A DNA stretch of 53,577 nucleotides, taken from Oscillospiraceae bacterium (lineage in GTDB: Bacteria; Bacillota; Clostridia; Oscillospirales; CAG-272). Each line of letters starts with the position of its first letter. The first letter of the stretch is position 1. The stretch lies in the NCBI GenBank assembly GCA_015065215.1, contig SVQT01000011.1, positions 1-53,577 of the forward strand, in the 5' to 3' direction. The position numbers were made by a program, and so were the translations under genes. This document shows, piece after piece, positions 15,600 to 27,464 of the stretch. The notes beneath the pieces were generated by a model. The model ran no database searches. It was not told where the DNA came from and was given only the letters and a program-made list of their open reading frames with translations.

Positions 15600-16433
15600 T
15601 CAAATCTCTACAGTCATGCCGTCAAAGGAGGTTATAAAGCCCTCCTTGGCGGCGATCTCCACAAACTCATCATAGAGCGAATGGGCACCGTTGTGCGAAA
15701 AATGATTACAGCAAAACACGGTTTTTTCGTCCGCGATCCCTTCGGCAAGCAAACGGTCACGCATGGCAATATTCCGCTCTAAATTCATATGGGCGTCGTA
15801 ATCCATGGGCGAGCAGCCCGAGGTACAGTCCATAGAAACGTAGTCAAATTTCAATCCGTTTTCCTTCCAATAAGCAAAGGCCTCATCCGGCAGGGGGCCG
15901 GAATCGTGGCAGTAGAGCAGAGTCCTTTCCCCATCGGTAATGGCATAGATCAGCGGACCTGCCGCTGCGGCATGGACGCCGCGCACGGGATAGACCGTGT
16001 ATTTGTCGATCTGTACCTTTTCCATGGGCTGTACCAATACTCCCTGCAGCAATCCGGCCATGGACTTGGACTCGGACATAGGACTAATGGTGTCCATCAC
16101 CTTTTCCGAGCCGTAAACGGTCAGCATGGTCTTGTTCCCACAGTAATTGGCAAAGCCCTGGCGGCGCATACCCAGATCAGAGGGGTAAAAATGATCCGAA
16201 TGGGTATGGGTGACCAACAGATATTTCAGATCGGTCAGGTCCACGCCGTATTTCAGCGACTGTCCGTAGGTATCGGCGTTGAAGTCTATCTTCAGCACAC
16301 CGTCGATCATGGCGTTGGGACGCATACGAATATTACGGCCGCCTTGCTCTCTTGCCTTTTGGCAGGTTTCACAACGGCAGAAAATAGCGGGCAGTCCCTC
16401 TGCGGCCGCCGTTCCCCAGTATTGCAATTTCAT
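15600..16433 (-). CDS. PhnP-like metallo-beta-lactamase-fold hydrolase
   Basis: A zinc-dependent hydrolase of the MBL fold. The 277 residues carry the PhnP-type structural zinc site CRCETCQKAR near residue 19 and the catalytic THTHSDHFYPSDL motif near residue 75. Later ligands are visible in CHDSGP, MDCTSG and CNHFSHNG. PhnP cleaves cyclic phosphoribosyl phosphate in the C-P lyase pathway, but no other phn gene is present here. A broader phosphodiesterase or nuclease role is therefore possible. It is cytoplasmic, with no signal peptide. The start codon ATG 16433 lies in an A/T-rich leader without a strong ribosome binding site. Confidence 0.82.
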   Translation of the reverse strand: MKLQYWGTAAAEGLPAIFCRCETCQKAREQGGRNIRMRPNAMIDGVLKIDFNADTYGQSLKYGVDLTDLKYLLVTHTHSDHFYPSDLGMRRQGFANYCGNKTMLTVYGSEKVMDTISPMSESKSMAGLLQGVLVQPMEKVQIDKYTVYPVRGVHAAAAGPLIYAITDGERTLLYCHDSGPLPDEAFAYWKENGLKFDYVSMDCTSGCSPMDYDAHMNLERNIAMRDRLLAEGIADEKTVFCCNHFSHNGAHSLYDEFVEIAAKEGFITSFDGMTVEI

Positions 16434-16570
16434 TGTCTTTTTCTCTAAATAGCCTTTTGCTGAAAGCTATTCAAAAACTCCTTTCCAAAACATTTAAAAA
16501 AGAAAGTTCTTACAAAAACCAACAAACGGGATAAGTTTTACGTCATTTCTCCTTCTATGAAAGAGCATTT

Positions 16571-17683
16571 TTACCAGGTCAAGTCCTTCATTTTTTTCTT
16601 TTTCTTCTTTGTGCTTACAACGGGCAAAATAATCGCCAGCGAAATCACAACCACCACAGCAACGGCACTGCTGATAATCGAAACCCGCATCCAGTAAGGT
16701 TCCTCATAGATTTCTCTGGTCAGTCCGCACATGCTGCAAGTTTTCTTCATCTCGCGCGCCTTGAGAAAGCTGCGGGGAATATCCTTTTCCACCACCCAGA
16801 TATGCTCTTGCTCATACAAGGGATCCGCGCATTCGCAATATAAGCAAACGCTGCTGCAAGGCTTTGTCATATCGGTGAAGGCATAGGTGTGATCGCAAAC
16901 ATATTCAAATTCAATTACGGTTTTATCATTTTTCTTGAATTTTCCGCTCACCGCGCTGTTTTTGCCCACAAAAGTCAGACCTTCCATTACGGCGGGAGTA
17001 ACAGTATAGCTGTCTCCCACATGATAGCCGCCTACCGTAAAGTTACGGAAATATTCCCCGTCCTGATTGCGATAACGAACACGGAAAGAGGCGCCGTAAT
17101 GAATAAGATCAATCGCCTTCACCTCTCCCTTGTTACCGCCGGTATAGGAGTTGCGCATATCCTGAAATTCTACATAGTTTTTAAAATCTTCTTGGGTACC
17201 GGCATAGTAGATATTCTTTAACTTGGGACATTCATAAAAGGTAGTCTGGTCCACGCGTAACACAGAATGGGGAATATAAACAGTCTCTAAATTCTCGCAA
17301 TGCCAAAAGGAAAAACGCCCAACCGAAAGAATGCCTTCCTCGATAATCACCGTCTTGATATAGGGGCGCATTTCATCCTTTGTCCACGGAACCCACTCTG
17401 CCTGCGCGTAATAGAGCATCTTTTGGGACTTACCCGCATACTCGGGATTCATAAAAATTCGCATCTCACCGGTTTCGGTATCCAACCGATACATCAGCTT
17501 ATAATACCCGGCAAGTTCATAATTTTCGTCAACAAAAACGTCCTCGTTGTATTCTCCCTCGCCTCTGCCGAGGATATAATCCTCGTCCAGTGCGCGCCCC
17601 TCATAGATCTTTGCCGAGGCACAAACACAGAAAAGAGATAGAAAAACAACAGTAAAAAAACTCAAAAATAGAATACGCTTCAT
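16571..17683 (-). CDS. Membrane-anchored BspA-type leucine-rich-repeat protein
   Basis: A 370-residue surface protein. It has a signal peptide (KRILFLSFFTVVFLSLFCVCASA), then about two BspA/LRR_5 repeats around residues 105-165 (TVIIEEGILSVGRFSFWHC and NLETVYIPHSVLRVDQTTFY, with a third partial unit ending in IYYAGT). A cysteine-rich section follows (CDHTYAF, CSSVCLYCEC, TCSMCGL). The C-terminus is a membrane helix (VSIISSAVAVVVVISLAIIL) with a lysine-rich cytoplasmic stop. The cysteine pairs CxxC could bind metal or form disulfides. The ATG has AAAGGAG upstream. It probably leads the minus-strand group with the PhnP-like hydrolase, the membrane protein and the Arc-like regulator. Ligand unknown. 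Confidence 0.85.
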   Translation of the reverse strand: MKRILFLSFFTVVFLSLFCVCASAKIYEGRALDEDYILGRGEGEYNEDVFVDENYELAGYYKLMYRLDTETGEMRIFMNPEYAGKSQKMLYYAQAEWVPWTKDEMRPYIKTVIIEEGILSVGRFSFWHCENLETVYIPHSVLRVDQTTFYECPKLKNIYYAGTQEDFKNYVEFQDMRNSYTGGNKGEVKAIDLIHYGASFRVRYRNQDGEYFRNFTVGGYHVGDSYTVTPAVMEGLTFVGKNSAVSGKFKKNDKTVIEFEYVCDHTYAFTDMTKPCSSVCLYCECADPLYEQEHIWVVEKDIPRSFLKAREMKKTCSMCGLTREIYEEPYWMRVSIISSAVAVVVVISLAIILPVVSTKKKKKKMKDLTW

Positions 17684-17730
17684 TGTTTTACTCCTTTTTT
17701 TGAGCGCATTGAAGATCCTTTTGCATATAA

Positions 17731-17760
17731 GGTAGGGGAGAGATCAAATCTCCCCCTACC
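17731..17760 (-). terminator. Hairpin after gyrA
   Basis: GGTAGGGG (17731-17738) pairs with CCCCTACC (17753-17760), with AGAGAT/ATCTCC extending inward, directly after the gyrA stop. The U-run is weak, so termination may be partial. Confidence 0.5.
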
Positions 17761-17772
17761 TGTTCACTTCAA

Positions 17773-20304
17773 TCACTCATTCTCAGAGATGGCTTCGGGT
17801 GCTGCTACCGTTTCTTCGGCTATAGGGGTCTGCGTCTGCGCTTCTTCGATTTCTTCTTCAGGCTCCTCGTGGGCAACCTTAGAGAAGTTCACAATACTCT
17901 GACCCTCACTAAGACGCATGACGATTACGCCCGCGGCAGAGCGGGAATAAGTGTTGATCTGTGCGACTGGTGTTCTGATAATAGTGCCGGCATTGGTAAT
18001 CATCATCAGATCGTCATTGTCATCCACAGAGGCAATACCGGCAAGCAAGCCTGTCTTATCGGTTAGATTATGGCAGGTAACACCAAGACCGCCACGCCCC
18101 TTCACACGGAAGTCGTCGTAAGGAGTGCGCTTACCAAAGCCGTTTTCGGTGATGGTGATCAGCTGTTTATCATCCTCAACCTTGACGGCGCCCACCACAT
18201 AGTCATCGCCACGCAGACGCACGCCACGGACACCGCGGGCAGTACGGGAAAGGGGACGGATGGTAGACTCGGTAAAGCGGGCCGCGCTACCCTCATGCGT
18301 GGCAAGGATCAGATCACAATTGCCGTGGGTATGCATCACAAACACCAGCTCATCCCCTTCGTCCAGGTTCAAAGCAATCTTGCCGCCCTTACGCTGATAT
18401 TCATACTCAGAAAGCAGAGTGCGCTTGATCACACCGAACTTGGTGACCATGGTAAGATAGCTTTCCGCGTCAAATTCGGGTACGGCGATCATAGCGGTGA
18501 TTTTTTCTCCCGCTTCCAATTTTTCCAGGATATTTACAATATTCGATCCTTTTGCGGTACGGGATGCCTCCGGAATCTGGTAGGCCTTTTTCATATAGAC
18601 CTTGCCATGATTGGTAAAGAGCATGAGATAGGCGTGACTGTGCACCACCTGTACCATTTCGATAAAGTCCTCATCCTTAGTGGTCATACCGATAATGCCC
18701 TTACCGCCCTTATGCTGGGCTTGATAGGTATCGGCAGGCTGACGCTTGATATAGCCGGCATGCGTCAGGGTGATCACGCAGTCATGCTTTTCAATCAGAT
18801 CCTCCAGATCAATATCATCGGTGGCGGCAACAATCTCGGTGCGGCGCTCATCGGCGTATTTGCGGCGGATTTCAGTCAGCTCCTCCTTGATGATCTCCTT
18901 GATCTTTTCCTCGCTTGCCAAAATACCCTTCAGCTCAGCAATCAGATTATGGAGCTTGAAGAGCTCATCCTCAATCTTTTGTCTCTCCAAACCTGTCAGC
19001 TTACCAAGAGTCATTTCTACAATGGCCTGGGCCTGAACATCAGTGAGACCGTAGCGCTCCATCAGCTTTTGCTTGGCATCCGCGATCGAGGAGGTGGAGC
19101 GGATCAACGCGACCACATCGTCGATATTATCGTTTGCAATCTTATAACCCTCCAGAATGTGGGCACGTGCCTCAGCCTTATCCAGATCAAACTGGGTACG
19201 GCGACGGATAACCTCTTGCTGGTGAACGATATAGTGATCCAAAATTTGGGGGAGAGAAAGAATTTTAGGCTCGCCCCCTACCAACGCCAGCATATTGATG
19301 GCACAGGTATCCTGCAACTGGGTATATTTGTAAAGCTGATTGAGAATAACCTGGCCGTTCACATCACGGCGGTAAGGAATCAGCATACGGATACCGTTAC
19401 GGTCGCTGGAAACGTCTTTGATGTCGGTAATGCCGTCAATCTTCTTTTCTTTGACCAATTCGGCAATCGACTGTGCCAGCATCGACTTGTTGACCTGATA
19501 GGGAATCTCGGTTACGATGATCTGATGATTATCCTCGTCCACCGTTGCTTTGGCGCGAACCATCACACGGCCCTTACCGGTCTTGTAAGCGTCAATGATC
19601 CCTTGCACGCCGTAGCAGGTGGCGGCAGTGGGGAAGTCGGGACCCTTGATATATTCCATTAACTCCTCTACCGTGCAATCGGTGTTCTCCATGCGGTAGA
19701 TGGTGGCATCAATTACCTCTCCCAAGTTGTGGGGTGGAATATTGGTAGCCATACCAACCGCGATACCCACCGAACCGTTGACAAGCAGGTTGGGAAAACG
19801 GGAGGGAAGTACCAAAGGCTCACGGCGACGGTTATCGAAGTTGGGGCCAAAAGGCACCACTTCTTTTTCCAAATCAGCCATAAGCTCGTCAGAAATCTTA
19901 GCAAGTCTTGCCTCGGTATAACGGTAAGCGGCGGCACCGTCTCCGTCCACAGAGCCAAAGTTGCCCTGACCTTCAATAAGCGGATAGCGAAGAGAAAAGT
20001 CCTGTGCCATACGCACCATGGTGCCGTAAACGGCGGCGTCACCGTGGGGATGATAGCGACCCAGCACATTACCAACAGTGGTAGCCGACTTGTAAAAAGG
20101 CTTATCTGAGGTCAGATGATCCTCGTACATGGCGTACATAATACGGCGTTGACCCGGCTTCATACCGTCGCGCACATCAGGTAGCGCGCGGGCCACAATA
20201 ACAGACATGGCGTATTCGATAAAGGCTTGCTTTACCCGCTTACCCATATCTATATCTTCTATGATCTGATTTGGAAATTCGATATTGTCATTCTTATGAT
20301 CCAT
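17773..20304 (-). CDS. gyrA: DNA gyrase subunit A
   Basis: Breakage-reunion subunit of gyrase, which introduces negative supercoils together with GyrB. The 843 residues show the N-terminal winged-helix region with the catalytic tyrosine in [11 protein letters not shown], and the C-terminal pinwheel with the GyrA box [10 protein letters not shown] and further blades. The quinolone-resistance region reads [17 protein letters not shown]. Relative to E. coli, Ser83 is Ala and Asp87 is Gly, both positions linked to reduced fluoroquinolone binding. The last 40 residues are acidic and Gln-rich. The gene starts 20 bases after the gyrB stop and is the last of the dnaA-dnaN-recF-remB-gyrB-gyrA run. Confidence 0.98.
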   Translation of the reverse strand: MDHKNDNIEFPNQIIEDIDMGKRVKQAFIEYAMSVIVARALPDVRDGMKPGQRRIMYAMYEDHLTSDKPFYKSATTVGNVLGRYHPHGDAAVYGTMVRMAQDFSLRYPLIEGQGNFGSVDGDGAAAYRYTEARLAKISDELMADLEKEVVPFGPNFDNRRREPLVLPSRFPNLLVNGSVGIAVGMATNIPPHNLGEVIDATIYRMENTDCTVEELMEYIKGPDFPTAATCYGVQGIIDAYKTGKGRVMVRAKATVDEDNHQIIVTEIPYQVNKSMLAQSIAELVKEKKIDGITDIKDVSSDRNGIRMLIPYRRDVNGQVILNQLYKYTQLQDTCAINMLALVGGEPKILSLPQILDHYIVHQQEVIRRRTQFDLDKAEARAHILEGYKIANDNIDDVVALIRSTSSIADAKQKLMERYGLTDVQAQAIVEMTLGKLTGLERQKIEDELFKLHNLIAELKGILASEEKIKEIIKEELTEIRRKYADERRTEIVAATDDIDLEDLIEKHDCVITLTHAGYIKRQPADTYQAQHKGGKGIIGMTTKDEDFIEMVQVVHSHAYLMLFTNHGKVYMKKAYQIPEASRTAKGSNIVNILEKLEAGEKITAMIAVPEFDAESYLTMVTKFGVIKRTLLSEYEYQRKGGKIALNLDEGDELVFVMHTHGNCDLILATHEGSAARFTESTIRPLSRTARGVRGVRLRGDDYVVGAVKVEDDKQLITITENGFGKRTPYDDFRVKGRGGLGVTCHNLTDKTGLLAGIASVDDNDDLMMITNAGTIIRTPVAQINTYSRSAAGVIVMRLSEGQSIVNFSKVAHEEPEEEIEEAQTQTPIAEETVAAPEAISENE

Positions 20305-20324
20305 TTTTCTATCTCCTTTCTCTA

Positions 20325-22343
<2,019 letters not shown>

Positions 22344-22601
22344 TCAATTTTCGTTATTTCCGCTTCTACCCAACAACGCGGGGGTGGATAGCTGCGAAAA
22401 GCATATTTTTTGTTTTTTATCCTCTATGTAAAGGATAAAAGATTTTGGTAGCTCCTCGGTAGAACTTTCTACCTCTCCCTTTTTTTCAGCCATCGACAGA
22501 TATTTTCTGGTTGTGGTGGAAACAGTAGAGCTTTCAATATCAAAAATGCCGATAATATTTTTTTCTCTGATATTTCTGTTGTTTCCGATGTGTAGATACA
22601 T
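22344..22601 (-). CDS. remB: RemB-like DUF370 protein (YaaB)
   Basis: A small protein between recF and gyrB, the same place as yaaB/remB in Bacillus subtilis. RemA/RemB-type proteins are DNA-binding regulators of extracellular matrix genes in Bacillus. The 85-residue sequence has the family opening MYLHIGNNRNIREKNIIGIFD (first residues) and a later FILYIEDKKQKICFSQLST strand pattern. The middle (about residues 25-50) and the tail past LST are longer and less conserved than in B. subtilis. The ATG follows AAAGGAG. The regulatory role here is inferred from family and position only. Confidence 0.85.
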   Translation of the reverse strand: MYLHIGNNRNIREKNIIGIFDIESSTVSTTTRKYLSMAEKKGEVESSTEELPKSFILYIEDKKQKICFSQLSTPALLGRSGNNEN

Positions 22602-22661
22602 TCTGTTCTCCTTTCTATATGAAATGAGAAATTGATGTAAACCGCAAGCAGTGCGGTTTTA

Positions 22662-23768
22662 TTACATTTCCTTTACCGCCCCGTTTTCCACATAAAACAG
22701 CTTTCCGCTGAAATGTGCCAATTGCTCACAGGCAGTCATAATCACCTGTTTTCCTTCCATTTTTTCCAACAAATATGCCCGGCGGCGAGCATCCAGCTCG
22801 GATAATACGTCGTCAAACAAAAATACAGGGTATTCGCCACAATCCTCACGGCATATTTCTCCCTCAGCAAGCTTCAACGCCAAAGCAAGCGAGCGTTGCT
22901 GCCCTTGAGAGCAAAAAAGGCGGGCAGAATGACGGTTCAGCTCTACTTCTATATCATCCTTATGAATACCCCATAAAGTGGAGCCCGCGCCAATCTCTCG
23001 CTCGTGAGCGGTAGAAAGCAAACGGTAAAGCTCCTTTTCGGTACAGGCCACATCTTCATAATCGCTACCGCTTTTATCCGGACCGTGATAGAAAAGAGTA
23101 GGAGCTTCTTTCTCCCCAGTCATGGCGGCAAAACATTCTTTTACATATTTTTCAGCTCTTTTTATATAGCGCTGACGGCTACGGGCAATGTAGGCACCTT
23201 CTTTTGCCAGCTGCGCTGACCACAGATCCACCGTACTCTCAAACATCTCCGGCTCTTCCTTCGCTTTTCTTATCAAAGCGTTTCTTTGCTTTAAAATATG
23301 TCCGTACCGTTGCAGGGTGGCAAGATAAACAGGCTCGCTGGCACTGACCGCAATATCCAAAAATTGCCTGCGCTCCGCGGGTCCTCCTTTTATCAAAGAC
23401 AAGTGCTCCGGGCAAAAAAGAACCGCTCTAAAACTGCCCAAAAGTTCTGACATGCGGCTTATCCGCACCTTATTTTTTTCCACAGCCCTTGCCCTGTTGT
23501 TTGGAAAAAGTCGCATACTGATGTTCTGCTCTCTCCCGCCGGCGGTATAATCCAGCGAAAGCGCGGCATATTCCGCCCCAAAGCGAATAACTTCAGGGGC
23601 ATGCTGACCGCGAAAACTCTTTCCAATAGCGGCAAAATAAATGCCCTCCAACAGATTTGTCTTTCCCTGGGCATTGTTGCCATATAGCACATTGACCCCT
23701 TGATCAAAACTCACCGCAGCCGATGCTATATTTCGAAAATCGGTCAACGCGATGCCACTGCAATACAT
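22662..23768 (-). CDS. recF: DNA replication and repair protein RecF
   Basis: SMC-like ATPase that helps load RecA at gaps as part of RecFOR. The 368 residues have Walker A GNNAQGKTNLLEG near residue 30, the ABC signature LCSQGQQRSLALALKLAE, and Walker B VFLFDDVLSELDARRR. It starts 6 bases after the dnaN stop, so the two are surely co-transcribed and probably translationally coupled. Confidence 0.97.
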   Translation of the reverse strand: MYCSGIALTDFRNIASAAVSFDQGVNVLYGNNAQGKTNLLEGIYFAAIGKSFRGQHAPEVIRFGAEYAALSLDYTAGGREQNISMRLFPNNRARAVEKNKVRISRMSELLGSFRAVLFCPEHLSLIKGGPAERRQFLDIAVSASEPVYLATLQRYGHILKQRNALIRKAKEEPEMFESTVDLWSAQLAKEGAYIARSRQRYIKRAEKYVKECFAAMTGEKEAPTLFYHGPDKSGSDYEDVACTEKELYRLLSTAHEREIGAGSTLWGIHKDDIEVELNRHSARLFCSQGQQRSLALALKLAEGEICREDCGEYPVFLFDDVLSELDARRRAYLLEKMEGKQVIMTACEQLAHFSGKLFYVENGAVKEM

Positions 23769-23774
23769 AAAAGC

Positions 23775-24929
23775 TTAATCCTTCATACGGACAGGAAGCA
23801 ACATAAAGAGATCCTCACAATTCTCGTCGCCACCCTGTTCAGGCTCAATATTGACGCTGGTCAAAGGAGAGGAAAGGGCAAGGCGCAACCTGTCACACGC
23901 ACAGGCTCTGACAGAATCAATGAGAAATCTATTGTTAAACGCAATCAAAAGATTGCTTCCTTCCTGCTCTACCTCGATCTCGTCATAGGTGGATCCGGCA
24001 GCAGAGGAGGCAAGCACCTTCAAAATCCCCTCTTCAAGCTGCAATTTCACATGTGAACGAACACTACCGGCAACACGCTCTTCGGTGATCAAAGCCGCAC
24101 GATCCAGGGCAGAAAGCAGCTCATCACGGTTCATTGTTACATGGATCTTATGCTGACGGATGATGATGCGGTCAAAATCAATATATTCACCGTCTACCAA
24201 GCGGGAGAAGAAGATCATCTCACCTATATAGAAAATGATATGTTTACGGGTCATATGAATCCGAACTTCCGCTTTTTCATCACCGGAAATCAGCTTATAG
24301 AGCTCATTAACGGTTTTTACAGGTACAATGAATTTATAGCGCAGATCTGTGCCGTCCGCGTTCTTATTTTTAACGGTGGTCTTGGTCATACATTTTGCCA
24401 GCTTAAAGCTATCGCAGGAAACCAGCAAAAGGCGTTCATTCTCCACCTCAAAATAAGTGCCATTCAATACGTTGCGCTGATCATTCACACCCATGGCATA
24501 CATGGTTTTGGAAAGCATATCGCGCAAGGTTCCCGCAATCAAAGAAAATCCTTTCTCACTTTGCAGCATGGGCAATTCCGGGAAATCCTCTCCTTTGAGC
24601 GCAATCATCTTATGAGAAGATTTTCCGCTTTCGATCACAGCGCAAAGATTGCCGTCAACGGTCAACATAACCTCTCCGCCATCCATCACACGCATGGTTT
24701 GGTTAAATTTTTGAGCATTGATGATATAGCAACCCTCCTCGAGTACCTTCGCCTCGATGGTAACCTGCAAGCCCTTTTCCAGATCATAGGTAGTGAGGAC
24801 GCATATATCCGGCTGTTTTGCCTCGATACGAATCCCTTCAATGGCAGGATGGGTGGATCGGTTGCCTGCGGCGCACATCAACGGTGCCGTTGCGGCAAGA
24901 ACAGACTGACGATCAAAAATGATTTTCAT
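23775..24929 (-). CDS. dnaN: DNA polymerase III beta subunit (sliding clamp)
   Basis: Forms the ring clamp that holds the replicative polymerase on DNA. The 384-residue protein begins MKIIFDRQSVLAATAPLMCA and ends with the conserved LLPVRMKD in place of the usual MPMR tail. Three clamp domains are implied by length. The ATG at 24929 follows AAAGGAGC. The open frame continues upstream for 65 codons, but that part lies in AT-rich origin DNA and is rejected. It is followed at once by recF. Confidence 0.96.
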   Translation of the reverse strand: MKIIFDRQSVLAATAPLMCAAGNRSTHPAIEGIRIEAKQPDICVLTTYDLEKGLQVTIEAKVLEEGCYIINAQKFNQTMRVMDGGEVMLTVDGNLCAVIESGKSSHKMIALKGEDFPELPMLQSEKGFSLIAGTLRDMLSKTMYAMGVNDQRNVLNGTYFEVENERLLLVSCDSFKLAKCMTKTTVKNKNADGTDLRYKFIVPVKTVNELYKLISGDEKAEVRIHMTRKHIIFYIGEMIFFSRLVDGEYIDFDRIIIRQHKIHVTMNRDELLSALDRAALITEERVAGSVRSHVKLQLEEGILKVLASSAAGSTYDEIEVEQEGSNLLIAFNNRFLIDSVRACACDRLRLALSSPLTSVNIEPEQGGDENCEDLFMLLPVRMKD

Positions 24930-25159
24930 AAAAGCTCCTTTCCATCCCGTCTTTGAGGAAAAAGAAAAGCAAAATTTTCTTTTTATTTGCCGCGACCCGA
25001 AAGGGGCGCAAAAAGAAGGGATGAATGATTTTAAAAATTTAGTAGTAGCGGCAGTAGAGACAGTGGAAACTATGCAAAACTGCCGAAAAGCCTGTACCAC
25101 AAGGCTTTGTATGTGGTATGACATAGTAAAATGTCATAGGAAAACAAAGGGAAAATCAA

Positions 25160-25538
25160 AGGATAAAAAATGGAAAACTTTTTGATAAAACGAAAAAGAT
25201 TTTTTTAAAAGATGATTTTGATGATTTTTATTTAAAATTTAATTTTTTTATTAGAAAAAAGAAATATTTCAAAATTTTCCACAAAGGTTATCTCTTATGG
25301 AAAATAAGGAAAAGAGAATTTTTCTTTTTTAAAAAGAATTTTCCACAGTCCTCTATATCCCGTTTCTAATGGGCATTGCGGGAGAAATCAACAGACAATC
25401 CACAACTTATCAGCAATGATGAAAAACAAATGGAAAAAACCGCGCTTTTCCACAGACAGAAGAAAAAGGATGGTCAGAACGAAAAATTCTTGCAAAGAAG
25501 GAGAAGAAAAAACTTTGAAAAATAGATCTTAATAAAAT
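25160..25538. other. Probable replication origin oriC between dnaA and dnaN
   Basis: The 609-base gap between dnaN and dnaA is the expected place of oriC in Firmicutes. Four DnaA-box-like 9-mers lie in one orientation: TTTTCCACA at 25275-25283, 25339-25347 and 25446-25454, and CAATCCACA at 25396-25404. None is the exact TTATCCACA. Next to the first box, 25160-25270 is almost pure A/T (for example ATTTAAAATTTAATTTTTTT), a good unwinding element. GC skew changes sign in this neighbourhood. The start site itself is not shown by sequence alone. Confidence 0.75.
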
Positions 25539-26918
25539 TTATCTTCCGGTAATATCTCTTTGCAGATTCTCCATATCCGAGGCAAAGAGAGGCTCTCTTG
25601 CCATACGGGTTTTGATGATGTTACAGGAAGACTGCACTGTAGAGGAATCTTTATTGATAACCTTACCGATATTAGGGAAGGACATTTCTGTTATCTCACG
25701 TAATAAGTAAATCGTAATGTGGCGGGCATAGGCGATTTCTTTGTTTCGTTTTTTTCCAATCAGATCTTCTTTTGAAATGCTATATTTTTTGTAAACGGCC
25801 GCAAAAATTTTATCAATGGTCACATTCAAGGGTTCTGTATCGCCCAAAAGATCACTGATACAGTCCTTTGCCATTTCCAATGAGATTTTTCTGCCGTCCA
25901 CCAAAGATTTCGCTGTCAGCTTTTTGATAGAGCCCTCAATCTGTCTGATATTAGAGCGAAGATTTTCGGCCAGATAGGAAAGAACCTCGTCCGGAAGATC
26001 AATGCTCAGATATTCCGCTTTTTTGCGGATAATAGCAACACGCAGCTCCATATCAGGGGGATTGATGTCAGCAAGCAGACCTTGCTCAAAGCGGGAACGA
26101 AGGCGCTCTTCCAAGGGGTTAATATCTTTTGGGGGGCGATCGGAGGCCAGAATAATCTGCTTTCCCTCGTCAAACAGTGCCTGGAAGGTATTAAACACCT
26201 CTAACTGGGTAGATTCTTTACCGGCAATAAATTGTACATCGTCAAGCAGCAGGACGTCACAGCTGCGATAATAATTACGAAAGCTTTCCATATCATTTTT
26301 GGAAATGCATTTGACCATGTAATTAACAAATTCTACCATGGTGGTATAAATAACCTTGGTATTAGGGCGCTGACGGCGCAGCTCGTTGACAACAGCACAC
26401 ATCAGGTGGGTCTTGCCAACGCCGGAAGGGCCGTAGAGAAAAAGCGGATTGTGTACATCATAAGGTTTTGCCGCTACCTGCATACATACAGCTCTCGCGA
26501 AACGGTTGCTTTCCCCCTCGATAAAGTTGTCAAAGGTATATTTCGCGCGATGCGCGGAGATCGGATTGTCTTCGGGTACCGAGCTGTTATCAGACGCGGT
26601 AACAGGTGTAGAAATACCTGTCACACGGCGACGGAGCGCTTCAGCGTCTACAGGTTTTCCCACAAAACGGAAAAGAACAGAAACTTCCATACCGGCAACT
26701 GTGGCAAAGCGCTCTTCAATTTTTGTTTTATAATTTTTCTCTAACAGCGGGAGCTTGAATTCAGATTCGGTGTCAAAGGTGATCTCATTGAGAACCGGAT
26801 CAAAATCGGCAGGAACAATGGCGCCGTACCATAATTCAAATGCGGTAGAGGAGCATTCACCACGGAAGGATTCCTTTACCATTTCCCAGATTTCTTTTAT
26901 TTCGTCTGGATATGCCAT
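25539..26918 (-). CDS. dnaA: Chromosomal replication initiator DnaA
   Basis: AAA+ initiator that binds DnaA boxes and melts the origin. The 459 residues contain domain I (WEMVKESFRGECSSTAFELW), a short linker, the AAA+ core with Walker A GPSGVGKTHL (about residues 159-168), Walker B LLLDDVQFIAGK, and domain IV. The box-reading signature near residues 415-425 is unusual: the common GGRDHTTV is replaced by NKDSSTV, one residue shorter, with His and the first Thr both Ser. The neighbouring Asp and the FPNIG turn remain. The ATG follows AAAGGA. It leads the dnaA-dnaN-recF-remB-gyrBA run on the minus strand. Confidence 0.97.
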   Translation of the reverse strand: MAYPDEIKEIWEMVKESFRGECSSTAFELWYGAIVPADFDPVLNEITFDTESEFKLPLLEKNYKTKIEERFATVAGMEVSVLFRFVGKPVDAEALRRRVTGISTPVTASDNSSVPEDNPISAHRAKYTFDNFIEGESNRFARAVCMQVAAKPYDVHNPLFLYGPSGVGKTHLMCAVVNELRRQRPNTKVIYTTMVEFVNYMVKCISKNDMESFRNYYRSCDVLLLDDVQFIAGKESTQLEVFNTFQALFDEGKQIILASDRPPKDINPLEERLRSRFEQGLLADINPPDMELRVAIIRKKAEYLSIDLPDEVLSYLAENLRSNIRQIEGSIKKLTAKSLVDGRKISLEMAKDCISDLLGDTEPLNVTIDKIFAAVYKKYSISKEDLIGKKRNKEIAYARHITIYLLREITEMSFPNIGKVINKDSSTVQSSCNIIKTRMAREPLFASDMENLQRDITGR

Positions 26919-27400
26919 AGTTTTTTCCTTTCTTTTGAATATGTCGGTTCCTGATGGGAGATTGCAATATTTCAGCTATCAAAAAATAAAAAAGATAAGT
27001 ATGGGTTCCCCCACAAAGAGAAGGGAAATGATTGAGGGTGTTAATGCATTGAAAATTTAGTGAGCGACGGGCACATAAAAAAATTAAGTCATCTTTTACG
27101 CGATGCGCGCACGCACGCACACGTGATTAGAAAATATTATAACATAAAACATATTATAAAACAAGAGAAATGCTTATGGAAAATATTAAAATAAGGAATT
27201 GTTTACAGTTTTTTTACTTTTTTAAGAAAAAGCTATGCACAAAAATCCGTTCAATCGCCTGATTTCACGTTAAATAATCGTGATACCTTTGTTTTATAAA
27301 GCTGTGGCGTGATGAGAGATTATAGTCACGAGATTTGCAAAAAGTGTGGAGAGCGCTGCTTTGAACAAGGGGATCAAGAAACTTTCAATTCTCTGACCTC
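26919..27400. promoter_or_regulatory. dnaA upstream region with promoter and DnaA-box-like site
   Basis: A 480-base non-coding stretch. On the minus strand TTGTTT (27164-27159), 17 bases and TATAAT (27141-27136) could be the dnaA promoter. CTATGCACA at 27233-27241 is one base from the DnaA box TTATGCACA. A 12/16 parS-like sequence lies at 27261-27276 (GATTTCACGTTAAATA). A purine-pyrimidine alternating tract GCGCGCACGCACGCACACG sits near 27104-27122. Autoregulation of dnaA through the box is plausible but inferred. Confidence 0.5.
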
Positions 27401-27429
27401 TTGCATTTTTTCTGCTTTTCGGCTATACT
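27401..27429 (+). promoter_or_regulatory. Promoter of the copper ATPase gene
   Basis: TTGCAT (27401-27406), 17-base spacer, TATACT (27424-27429), 35 bases before the start. I saw no CopY box (TACANNTGTA) near it. Confidence 0.65.
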
Positions 27430-27464
27430 AAAAAAGGAAAGACAATCAAAAAAAGGGGGGTTCT

